From positions 80,417 to 144,416 of the forward strand of contig JAFSVU010000013.1 in the NCBI GenBank assembly GCA_017444825.1: a stretch of DNA of 64,000 bases. Direction: 5' to 3'. Position numbers and translations under genes: made by a program. Source of the DNA: Clostridia bacterium (GTDB taxonomy: Bacteria > Bacillota > Clostridia > UBA1212). Shown here in pieces: positions 1 through 7,120 of the stretch. Under the pieces are notes generated by a model that searched no databases, had not been told where the DNA came from, and worked only from the letters and a program-made list of their open reading frames with translations. Within the stretch, counting starts at the first letter, position 1, and the number at the start of each line of letters is the position of its first letter.

Positions 1-153
1 TGCTATTTCGGACATGTCCACGGCATGACGATGAAGCACAAGGGGCAGGAGGGCATTCCCCCAATCTACCGCAGCAACGGCGTTCAGTACTACCTCACCG
101 CTGCCGACTATCTTAACATGGAACCCGCGCTTGTTTGCGGGGATCCCGACTGA
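1..153 (+). CDS. Metallophosphoesterase, C-terminal fragment (cut by window edge)
   Basis: The reading frame is open from base 1 to a TGA at 151-153, giving the last 50 residues of a protein whose start lies outside the window. The fragment begins with a YFGHVHG motif, the last metal-binding signature (GHxH) of calcineurin-like phosphoesterases. A short beta-rich tail ending in YYLTAADYLNMEPALV follows, which resembles the end of small clostridial metallophosphoesterases. The next gene starts 9 bases after the stop, so the two are probably co-transcribed. The family call rests on a single motif; the substrate cannot be told. Confidence 0.6.
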   Translation, partial: CYFGHVHGMTMKHKGQEGIPPIYRSNGVQYYLTAADYLNMEPALVCGDPD

Positions 154-162
154 GGAGTTCTT

Positions 163-1890
163 ATGGACCTTGAATATCTTGTACTCAGCATCGCCAAAGG
201 CGTCGAGGAGGATTTTAATAAGTTTTACAACGAAACAAAAAACGGTGCTTTTGCTTTTGCGCTTGCCCTGACAGGGGACAGACAGGTGGCAAGGGATGCG
301 GCGGCGGAGAGCTACAGGCGTGTCTCAAGCGAAGCCAAGGTCTTCGACACAGGCATGTCCGCAAAAATGTGGCACCTTGAGATACTGCGCAATCTTTGCA
401 TGAACGGCCTCGCCGACGGAGAGATCGCAAAGCAGGCTGCCCAGAAGAGGCGGGAGAACCTTTCAATTCTTTTGACCAATGGGCTCTTCGAAACCGCAGA
501 GGACAGGGGAAAAATCATTGCGGCACGCCTGGGCGCCGGCCTCTCGAGGAGGGACGCCGCAAAGCTTCTCTGGTACAACACCGCCTCATGCTCCGGCGAG
601 TACACCCGCGGCATCAGAGAGGCTGCGGACCTTTCGGGCTACAAGGGCGAAGATTTAAAACCTGCCTCCGAGATAGAAACGATGCTGAGAGAGGACTTTG
701 AATCTGCGACTCCTGATTTCCTGGAGCTGGCAAAGGGCGGCAGGGAGACCATGTTTTCCAACATCAACAGCGCTGTTCTGCTGGCCGGAGAGAGCGAAGG
801 GGCACTTCCGGGTGAGAGCAGAGAGGACAGGCAGAAGCGCATCGCGGAGAAGACGTTGGCGTCAAAACGCCGCAAGGTCATCACTATAGTCATCATTCTG
901 GCTGCTGTGGCGGTGGCGGCTGCCGTAGGGCTTACGATCTTCTTTTCGGGTATGCAGCGCTCGCTTATTGAGGAGCCGGATGCCACACCTGTTCCTGAGC
1001 CCCAGTACAGGACGGTTGCGGATGTCACGGTCTACGGAGACAATATTTACTATTCGAACTATGCCGATGACGGCTGCCTCTACGTGTACGACCTTAAGAC
1101 GGGAAAAAGCAGTAAAATATCCGATGCGAAGCCCAGAGATTTTTCGAAATTTTCCGGGAGTATTTGCTACTTCAGAGACTCTTCGAAGGGCGAGATAGCA
1201 AAGCTTGACGCAAAAACCAATACCGTCGAATACACCGGCATCACCGGCGCCATTCCCTGCATCTACGGCGATGACGTGTACATTTCCACAAGAAACGGCG
1301 TCTCGGTTCTCTCGGGAGGCGAGGTAAAGGAGATATTCAACGACAGCACGGGCACCGCGTTCAGATGCGACATGGCTGTGATCAACGGCGTGGTGGTGTT
1401 CTCATCTGCCCCCTCTGCGGGACTCTACAGGATGACTCCCACCGCCCTGGACGAGTATTACGTGGAACAGAGTCTCCCCGACTACGTTATAAACGATTTT
1501 TACGTATCCGGCACGTATATCGTATTTGACGACGGCACCGGAAACCTTTTTGTGATAGACGTTGAGAGCGGAAAGCTCCTGCCGAGGATCGGCGCAAAGA
1601 TACTTTCGGGAGCCATAACCACGGACGGTGACGTAATATATTTCTACGGAAAGACATCTGATGGACCGAAGGGCGTTTACTCGATCACGATAGAGAACGC
1701 GGCAGAGTCGAAGGAACCCTCTCTCGTTCTGTCATTGGAAGACCAAAAGTATGACCTTTCGGACATATACGTCTCCGGTGACGTGACGGTCCTTTACTAC
1801 TCTAACGGAGAAAAAACGGGGGCATACAACGAGCTCCAGGTCATAAACCGGGGAGAGAGCCCTGTCACGGTGTTTAAGAACACTAATTAA
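163..1890 (+). CDS. Sigma-70-like N-terminus fused to a transmembrane segment and an extracytoplasmic propeller-like domain
   Basis: This 575-residue protein starts at an ATG behind GAGGAG. Residues 1-95 resemble sigma-70 region 2 (helical, with an ALTGDRQVARDAAAE stretch), and residues 115-155 look like a region 4 helix-turn-helix (ARLGAGLSRRDAAKLL). A basic stretch is followed by one hydrophobic helix at about 238-262 and an acidic/proline linker (EEPDATPVPEP). The remaining 300 residues repeat short units such as VYGDNIYYSNY, DDVYISTRNGV and GDVIYFYGKTS, typical of DUF5050-like propellers. Topology would put the sigma-like part inside and the propeller outside. The likely role is membrane-tethered transcription control by an outside signal, which is inference. 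The sigma similarity is weak by eye, and it could be only a degenerate, non-functional sigma fold. Confidence 0.6.
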   Translation: MDLEYLVLSIAKGVEEDFNKFYNETKNGAFAFALALTGDRQVARDAAAESYRRVSSEAKVFDTGMSAKMWHLEILRNLCMNGLADGEIAKQAAQKRRENLSILLTNGLFETAEDRGKIIAARLGAGLSRRDAAKLLWYNTASCSGEYTRGIREAADLSGYKGEDLKPASEIETMLREDFESATPDFLELAKGGRETMFSNINSAVLLAGESEGALPGESREDRQKRIAEKTLASKRRKVITIVIILAAVAVAAAVGLTIFFSGMQRSLIEEPDATPVPEPQYRTVADVTVYGDNIYYSNYADDGCLYVYDLKTGKSSKISDAKPRDFSKFSGSICYFRDSSKGEIAKLDAKTNTVEYTGITGAIPCIYGDDVYISTRNGVSVLSGGEVKEIFNDSTGTAFRCDMAVINGVVVFSSAPSAGLYRMTPTALDEYYVEQSLPDYVINDFYVSGTYIVFDDGTGNLFVIDVESGKLLPRIGAKILSGAITTDGDVIYFYGKTSDGPKGVYSITIENAAESKEPSLVLSLEDQKYDLSDIYVSGDVTVLYYSNGEKTGAYNELQVINRGESPVTVFKNTN

Positions 1891-1935
1891 ATAATTATAA
1901 AAATTATTCCGGCTATTTAACCAACAGTCGGGAAG

Positions 1936-1944
1936 TTGTATAAT
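1936..1944 (+). promoter_or_regulatory. Probable -10 region for the lipid kinase gene
   Basis: TTGTATAAT contains a perfect TATAAT at 1939-1944, about 33 bases before the TTG start. I see no good -35 upstream, so this is a tentative promoter. Confidence 0.4.
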
Positions 1945-1977
1945 CATCCTGTAAAAATTACCCGGAGGTGTCGGTTC

Positions 1978-2913
1978 TTGAAAGGTCTGTTCGTAATAAA
2001 TCCAAACGCAGGGATGCGCATGTTCCAGCAGGGTGCCCATGAGGTGGCGAAGCATTTGCTTCAGAACGGAACTATCGACTATTGCAGCATTCTCTATACG
2101 AGAAAAGGCGGCGACGCGTTTGAGATAACTTCCAGCCTGAAGCCGGGTGAATGGGATTTCGTCTTGGCGGCGGGCGGCGACGGCACGGTCAACGAAGTGG
2201 TCAACGGCCTCGCTACGTCGAACTGCGGCATACCTCTCCTGATACTCGGCGCCGGGACCACAAATGATTTTATAACCGCCGTGGGGATCGGCCGGACTCC
2301 CGCAACTCTGGAGCGCCTTATCAAGGACTTTTGCGTCAAAGAGGCGGACATTGGCGTGTGCAACGGCCATTATTTTCTGAATTCCTGCTCGGGCGGCGTC
2401 ATTTCGAACATTGCCCACAGCATATCACCGGAACAGAAGGCCCAGTTCGGCATCTTGGCTTATTATTCGGCGGGTTTCAGCGAGATAGTTGAGGGTAATT
2501 TCAAGACCGCAAAGATCCGCATCACCACACCTGAGGAGACCTTCGACGAAGAGGTGTTTCTGCTGGTAATCGCAAACAGCTGCCAGGCGGGAGGCTTCCA
2601 GAACGTGGCCCCAAAATCACGGCTCAACGACGGGCTGCTCGACGTAGTTCTCATTAAGGACGTTGGCGCTTTCGATATACTGCCTCTCATTGGCATGATA
2701 CAGACGGGCCAGCACCTGAACGATAAGCACATCCGCTTCTTCCAAACCAATGAGCTCCGCGCCGAGCTTCTGGACGGCGACCGTGAGTTCAAGCTGGACT
2801 ACGACGGCGAGTTTGCGGGCGACATGCCTCTTAACGTTTCGGTTTCCGACCGCAAGCTGAAGCTGATAGTTCCCCGCCGCTCCTTAAAAGTGAGGCGTCT
2901 GTTTGGCTCATAA
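1978..2913 (+). CDS. Diacylglycerol/lipid kinase, YegS/DgkB family
   Basis: The 311-residue protein phosphorylates a lipid such as diacylglycerol with ATP, feeding phosphatidic acid back into phospholipid synthesis at the inner face of the membrane. It shows the NPNAG motif near residue 8, the nucleotide-binding GGDGTVNEVVNGL loop at about residues 66-78 and a GTTNDF motif, all hallmarks of the DAGK catalytic domain. The C-terminal half has the family's beta-rich domain (FKLDYDGEFAG). I chose the TTG at 1978 because GGAGGTG lies 8 bases before it. A TTG at 1936 is in frame but overlaps a TATAAT box and adds 14 residues not seen in the family. The exact lipid substrate is not determined. Confidence 0.85.
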   Translation: MKGLFVINPNAGMRMFQQGAHEVAKHLLQNGTIDYCSILYTRKGGDAFEITSSLKPGEWDFVLAAGGDGTVNEVVNGLATSNCGIPLLILGAGTTNDFITAVGIGRTPATLERLIKDFCVKEADIGVCNGHYFLNSCSGGVISNIAHSISPEQKAQFGILAYYSAGFSEIVEGNFKTAKIRITTPEETFDEEVFLLVIANSCQAGGFQNVAPKSRLNDGLLDVVLIKDVGAFDILPLIGMIQTGQHLNDKHIRFFQTNELRAELLDGDREFKLDYDGEFAGDMPLNVSVSDRKLKLIVPRRSLKVRRLFGS

Positions 2914-3011
2914 GCCGTGGCTGTTTTCGGCCGTCAAAAGTTTTAAAAGTACACTGTCTGGATCCCGGCACCGCTACGGCAGGCCGGACTTCAGAAAAAC
3001 GGAGGTAAAAC

Positions 3012-3821
3012 ATGAGAGTTTACATTAGCAGTGACATAGAGGGAACCTGCGGCCTTTGCGGTTTTGCGGAAACAGGGCCCGAAAGCCCCAATGGCGTATA
3101 TTTCAGAGAGCAAATGACCCGCGAGGTCTCGGCTGCAGCCCAGGGTGCCATTAAAGCCGGTGCAGAAGACATTTTTATCAAGGACACAAACTTCAGCGAC
3201 CGGGGCGTCATCCCGGACATGCTTCCTCCCGGAACTCAGCTGATGCGCGGCAATGCAGGCGACATCTACGGTATGATGTCAGGCATCAACACCCGCAGAT
3301 TTGACGCAGTCATGATGACAGGCTACCATTCTCCCGCCAAGGACGACGCCAATCCTCTCGCCCACAACGCGGTGCGCCACATCGAAACTCTCAAGATAAA
3401 TGACGAGATCTGCGGCGAATTCGCCCTCAACGCCTACACCGCAGGCTACTTTGACATCCCGATCAGCTTCATCAGCGGCGACAAAGGCATCTGCGACATT
3501 GCCGCGGAACTGATCCCCGGCATCGTGACGGTCCCCGTTCAGGAGGGCTTTGGCGGCGCTACCGTTTCCATCAGTCCATCGGAGGCTGTCCGCATGATAC
3601 TCGCGGGCAGCGAAAAGTCCATTAAGGACGGCTATTTCAAAAAGTGTTCCGTCAAGATGCCCCAGGCCTTCGAACTCAGCGTCGCATACGAGAGCCGCGT
3701 CGAGGCCTACCGCAACAGCTTCTATCCCGGCGTCATCCAGGTGGCACCGAAGAAGATCCGGTTCAAGTCGACCAACTACCTTGACGTGCTGAGGTTTATA
3801 CATTTTTGCATTAATGGGTAA
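3012..3821 (+). CDS. M55 family peptidase (DppA-like D-aminopeptidase)
   Basis: The 269-residue protein belongs to the M55 zinc peptidases; B. subtilis DppA releases D-amino acids from short peptides. The N-terminal SSDIEG gives the expected metal ligands Asp8 and Glu10. YHSP near residue 106, LAHN near 118 and CGEFALN near 136 match the later metal and catalytic residues. At the expected position of the next ligand, His60 in DppA's DxHG motif, the sequence reads DTNFSD with Asn at 60. Metal binding or activity may therefore be altered. The start has GGAGG nine bases upstream. The stop codon (TAA within GGGTAAATAGG) is the first element of a large intergenic repeat, and the C-terminus FIHFCING is uncertain as ancestral sequence. 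Confidence 0.8.
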   Translation: MRVYISSDIEGTCGLCGFAETGPESPNGVYFREQMTREVSAAAQGAIKAGAEDIFIKDTNFSDRGVIPDMLPPGTQLMRGNAGDIYGMMSGINTRRFDAVMMTGYHSPAKDDANPLAHNAVRHIETLKINDEICGEFALNAYTAGYFDIPISFISGDKGICDIAAELIPGIVTVPVQEGFGGATVSISPSEAVRMILAGSEKSIKDGYFKKCSVKMPQAFELSVAYESRVEAYRNSFYPGVIQVAPKKIRFKSTNYLDVLRFIHFCING

Positions 3822-4012
3822 ATAGGTAATAAGTAATAGCTTAAGGGGTGCCGCTCAAGTAATAAGTAAAGTTTGAGGGAGTGCCGCTCAAGTAATAAGT
3901 AAAAGGTAAGAGGTAAAAGGTGGCTGCGCCAAGGGGTGCCTTTAGTTAAAGCGGTGCCGGACAAAGTAACAGGTAAAAAGTAAGAGATAAAAGGTGTTAG
4001 GTAAAAGGCCAT
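3818..4012 (+). repeat. Composite heptamer/GTGCCG repeat, locus A
   Basis: Degenerate heptamers of the form GTAANAR (GTAATAA, GTAAAAG, GTAAGAG) alternate with GC-richer modules: two GTGCCGCTCAAG units, a GGCTGCGCC, and a GCGGTGCCGGACAAAG. The block starts at the M55 stop codon and runs to the terminator that follows. The same modules recur at six other loci in this window. Confidence 0.9.
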
Positions 4013-4015
4013 AGC

Positions 4016-4062
4016 TATAAAAAACCGCGGGTTTATCTGAAACAGAAAGCCCGCGGTTTTTA
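4016..4062 (+). terminator. Intrinsic terminator (bidirectional) after repeat A
   Basis: An AAAACCGCGGG / CCCGCGGTTTT inverted repeat encloses about 19 bases and is flanked by A and T runs on both sides, so it can stop transcription from either direction. It lies after the repeat, about 200 bases beyond the peptidase stop codon. Confidence 0.85.
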
Positions 4063-4422
4063 CAGGATAATGCGAATATAGATTGTGCCGCATTATTACT
4101 CTCCGAGAATGAAAAGTCCCACCGTGGTCCGCAGTGCGATTTCCGCCTTATGCGTGGTGGGCTCTGTCAAACACAGTATATAACTCCGCCACCTTTTTTG
4201 TCAATATGAATTTAAACGATAGAGAATACTTATGGCTATTTGCCAAACAGACTCCAGAACGGAAATGCCTTTCTGTAGCCTGTTGACAATGCAGACTATG
4301 GACTCGACTTGTTTCATAAACACTATTCAAATTGTTGAGTTACAAGCTATTTCATTTATAATAACGTTGATGATTTCGTTCTTTTCTGCCTGTATTATTA
4401 ATATAGCCTCATGGCCCACTGT
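4063..4422. other. Intergenic stretch with no recognisable gene
   Basis: This AT-rich 360-base stretch lies between a terminator and the 3' end of the minus-strand ATPase gene. I see no conserved gene, RNA motif or clear terminator for the ATPase in it. The short open frames here lack ribosome binding sites. Confidence 0.5.
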
Positions 4423-5649
4423 TTACATCAGGTTTACAGGAATTATGCTGTTCTCAGAGTCGATTGGAAATGGCTTTGCGGCCATACAGATGATACCGCC
4501 TGTTCCTATGTCTTTTCCGCCTTTTTTGAGCAAAGAGAACGTTTTAATGGCTGTTTTTTCCGGTGATGCGGCACGTTTTATCTCAAACGGATGCAGTTGC
4601 CCATCCATCTCCATGACCAGGTCGATCTCTTTTTGGTTTGTGTCCCGGTAGAAATTGAGATTAATTTTCTTTTCTCCGTAATATGAATTGCGGAGCATCT
4701 CTGATACGACATAGTTTTCAAGATAATGGCCGGAGGCAGCCCCGTTCATCAGTGTATCTCGGCTGGTCCAGGAGGAAAGAAAAGCGCAGAAACCGGTGTC
4801 GCAAAAATATAGCTTAGGAGTCTTGATCATGCGCTTCAGCTCATTATTGTGGTAGGGCTCCAGTAAAAAGATGATCCCCATCGTTTGGAGAATATTGACC
4901 CATTCCCTTGCTGTTGCGCCTGAAACACCTGCGGCACTTCCCAAATCGTTATAGTTGACCAGTTCTCCGGTGAATGCTGCGCAGGCACGGAGCAGTTTTC
5001 GGAAGCCTTCCGTGTCTTGAATACCGTTGTCGTCTACCGCGTCTCTCATGAGGTAAGAGTCGATATATGAATTCCAATACTCCCTGCGAAGTTCGGCGTC
5101 CATCGACAACATATCAGGCATGCCGCCTTCCCAGATCCGGGTATAAATATCTTGGATATCATTGTCGACTATGCGTTGGCTTCTCTGAAGCAATGAGGGG
5201 AGTGCATAGTCCTCAGGTATATCATCAGGCCTTCCCTCGAGTTCCTTGGCTGAAAGGCTGAATAGTCTGAGAATACAGATCCTGCCCGCGAGTGAGTCAC
5301 CGGCCTTCTTCACAAGTTTCCTGCTTTGAGAGCCGGTCAGCCAGAATCGTCCACGTTCATCACTTTCATCGCAGAGTATTTTGATCTGTTCAAACAGTGC
5401 AGGTGCTTTCTGTACTTCATCGATCAGAATTGGCGGGTGATACATTTGAAAGAAAAGCTTTGGATCACTTTCCGCAAGTTCTCTTATATCTGAATCGTCC
5501 ATGGAAACATAGACACGGCCGGTATCCTTCGCCAAATGCTTCAGCATTGTTGACTTCCCGACCTGCCTGGCGCCGGTTACCATTACCACTTTGAAAGCAC
5601 TGCTCATTTTCAGGAATTTTCTTTCCAATGAACGATGTATATAAGACAT
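4423..5649 (-). CDS. AAA family ATPase with DUF4143 domain
   Basis: The 408-residue protein has an N-terminal P-loop (GARQVGKST), a Walker B-like ILIDEVQ and a sensor-like WLTGSQ. A C-terminal DUF4143 domain follows, with FYRDTNQKEIDLVME and HPFEIKRA resembling a PD-(D/E)xK nuclease core. Such proteins are scattered singletons in bacterial genomes, their function is poorly defined, and toxin-like or defence roles have been suggested. I chose the ATG at 5649 because GAGGTG lies five bases upstream. A GTG at 5655 overlaps that ribosome binding site. The gene is AT-richer than its neighbours and stands alone between terminators, which suggests lateral acquisition. It appears full length. Confidence 0.85.
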   Translation of the reverse strand: MSYIHRSLERKFLKMSSAFKVVMVTGARQVGKSTMLKHLAKDTGRVYVSMDDSDIRELAESDPKLFFQMYHPPILIDEVQKAPALFEQIKILCDESDERGRFWLTGSQSRKLVKKAGDSLAGRICILRLFSLSAKELEGRPDDIPEDYALPSLLQRSQRIVDNDIQDIYTRIWEGGMPDMLSMDAELRREYWNSYIDSYLMRDAVDDNGIQDTEGFRKLLRACAAFTGELVNYNDLGSAAGVSGATAREWVNILQTMGIIFLLEPYHNNELKRMIKTPKLYFCDTGFCAFLSSWTSRDTLMNGAASGHYLENYVVSEMLRNSYYGEKKINLNFYRDTNQKEIDLVMEMDGQLHPFEIKRAASPEKTAIKTFSLLKKGGKDIGTGGIICMAAKPFPIDSENSIIPVNLM

Positions 5650-5673
5650 AGCCACACCTCATTTAGTTTATTT

Positions 5674-5687
5674 TGAAGTACACTTCA
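5674..5687 (-). promoter_or_regulatory. Palindromic operator candidate upstream of the DUF4143 ATPase
   Basis: TGAAGTACACTTCA has six-base inverted arms around a central AC and lies 25-38 bases upstream of the ATG, in the promoter region of the gene. It could bind a dimeric repressor; no regulator gene is adjacent. Confidence 0.4.
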
Positions 5688-5739
5688 TTTTAAACTTAAA
5701 TATGCTGTCTGTCAAGATATTACACTTCCAGAGAATAAT

Positions 5740-5770
5740 AAACAAAACCCCGGGAACTTCCGGGGCTTGC
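5740..5770 (-). terminator. Terminator of the rplM-rpsI operon
   Basis: On the minus strand CCCCGGAAGTTCCCGGGG forms a short strong hairpin followed by TTTTGTTT, starting about 25 bases after the rpsI stop. Confidence 0.85.
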
Positions 5771-5793
5771 AATTTCTTTTGGATATTGAAAGA

Positions 5794-6183
5794 TCATCTC
5801 TTTGAGAACTGAGGAGCTCTACGAGCTTTCTTCAAACCGTACTTCTTTCTCTCTTTCATTCTCGAGTCTCTTGTGAGGAAGCCTTCCTTCTTGAGCTCGG
5901 GTTTGTTCTCTTCGGATGCAGCTACGAGGGCTCTTGCAACGCCGTGTCTGATGGCGCCAGCCTGACCTGTGAATCCGCCGCCGATAACTTTAACGGTAAC
6001 GTCGAATTTGTTGAGAGCGCCGATGAGCTCGAGGGGCTGACGGCAAATATATCTCAATGTCTCAAGTCCGAAATATTCGTCAAGTGTTTTTCCGTTTACT
6101 TTGAATTCGCCATTGCCGGGTACGATTACGACCTGGGCGATAGCTTTCTTTCTTCTGCCTGTTGCGCAAAATCTCTCTGCCAT
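5794..6183 (-). CDS. rpsI: 30S ribosomal protein S9 (uS9)
   Basis: The 129-residue protein is a small-subunit ribosomal protein whose C-terminal tail reaches toward the P-site tRNA. The sequence shows the family signature [19 protein letters not shown] and ends in the typical basic tail ([10 protein letters not shown]). I placed the start at ATG 6183 ([12 protein letters not shown]), with GGAGG eleven bases upstream. An in-frame ATG at 6198 includes that ribosome binding site. The gene follows rplM after 18 bases, the usual bacterial pair, and a strong terminator ends the operon. Confidence 0.97.
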   Translation of the reverse strand: MAERFCATGRRKKAIAQVVIVPGNGEFKVNGKTLDEYFGLETLRYICRQPLELIGALNKFDVTVKVIGGGFTGQAGAIRHGVARALVAASEENKPELKKEGFLTRDSRMKERKKYGLKKARRAPQFSKR

Positions 6184-6201
6184 TTTAGTATCCTCCATGC
6201 C

Positions 6202-6630
6202 TTAAAACTCGTACTTCTCGGGCTTCTGAGCTTCATGATTGTGCTCGGGTCCTGCGAATACTTTCAGCTTCTTGAACATTGCTCTTCCGAGAGTGTTCTT
6301 GGGAAGCATGCCTTTTACAGCGTACTCAACTGCGTATGTCGGGTGCTTAGCCATCATGGTCTTGAAATTGATCTCCTTGAGGCCGCCGGCATATCCGGTG
6401 TGATGTCTGTAAAGTTTGTCTGTGTATTTCTTGCCGGTAACAACGACTTTCTCGGCGTTAACGACAATAACGTAATCTCCGGTGTCGAGGAAAGGTGTGT
6501 ACTCGGGTTTCTTCTTGCCCATAAGGAGCATAGCAACCTCGGTAGCGAGACGGCCGAGAGTTTTTCCCTCAGCGTCAATGACGTACCATTTCTTCTCAAG
6601 TTCGCCGGCTTTTGCAACGTATGTGCTCAT
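6202..6630 (-). CDS. rplM: 50S ribosomal protein L13 (uL13)
   Basis: The 142-residue protein assembles early onto 23S rRNA. The sequence begins [20 protein letters not shown] and carries the family stretches [12 protein letters not shown] and [13 protein letters not shown] later motif is [15 protein letters not shown]. Its length is normal. An AGGAGG lies about nine bases before the ATG. It is the first gene of a two-gene operon with rpsI and is served by a consensus-like promoter about 115 bases upstream; the leader between them could hold an L13 autoregulatory structure, but I could not identify one with certainty. Confidence 0.97.
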   Translation of the reverse strand: MSTYVAKAGELEKKWYVIDAEGKTLGRLATEVAMLLMGKKKPEYTPFLDTGDYVIVVNAEKVVVTGKKYTDKLYRHHTGYAGGLKEINFKTMMAKHPTYAVEYAVKGMLPKNTLGRAMFKKLKVFAGPEHNHEAQKPEKYEF

Positions 6631-6751
6631 GTTGAAAAATCCTCCTGAATCTTAACGGGCAGCCCTCAAATCCAAGTTCCGCCGCTTAAACAATTTCATG
6701 TCAGCACCTTAACCAAGGAGCTCCGCTCCCGTTCTCACAGGCGCAAGTGCA

Positions 6752-6780
6752 ATGATACCATTTTCGGCAACCTTTGTCAA
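6752..6780 (-). promoter_or_regulatory. Sigma-A type promoter of rplM-rpsI
   Basis: On the minus strand a perfect TTGACA (6775-6780) is followed by a 17-base spacer and TATCAT (6752-6757). Transcription would start near 6745, giving a leader of about 115 bases before rplM. Confidence 0.85.
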
Positions 6781-6965
6781 TTACACTGTTTGGGATATTA
6801 GAGTAAAACCATAAATATTAGTTTAAAAACCAATACTTTAACGTAAATACATAACTGATTTAAACTATTTTGACGTTTTACGGCTGATTTCATTGAATTA
6901 TAACAGCATAGATTCGTTTTTCAGCCAAAACATACTCGCCAATGCCGTTCAGTCTTTATTGGTCA
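6781..6965. other. AT-rich intergenic stretch
   Basis: This region lies between the rplM promoter and the ileS terminator. It holds only low-complexity AT-rich sequence; I see no gene, RNA motif or clear promoter. Confidence 0.5.
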
Positions 6966-7004
6966 TAAAAAACACCCCCGCAGCTCCTTAGAAGCCTGCG
7001 GGGG
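6966..7004 (-). terminator. Terminator downstream of ileS
   Basis: A CCCCCGCAG / CTGCGGGGG stem with a 12-base loop is followed, on the minus strand, by TGTTTTTT. It lies beyond the repeat block that starts at the ileS stop codon. Confidence 0.9.
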
Positions 7005-7010
7005 CACATC

Positions 7011-7120
7011 TTACCTATTACCTTTTACTTATTACTTGAGCGGCACCCCTTAAACTATTACTTATTACCTGGGCGGCACTCCCTTAAACCATTACTTATT
7101 ACCTGGGCGGCACTCCCTTA
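7011..7120 (-). repeat. Composite heptamer/GTGCCG repeat, locus B
   Basis: Read on the minus strand, the block starts inside the ileS stop codon (TAA of AATAAGGGAGTGCCGCC). It contains three GTGCCGCYCARG modules, each followed by GTAATAAGTAA-type heptamers. It ends just before the ileS terminator. The modules are nearly identical to loci A, C and E. Confidence 0.9.

Noticed and set aside
6631..6745. Named L13 leader structure before rplM
   Set aside because: A leader of about 115 bases exists, but I could not match it to the described L13 leader consensus by eye.
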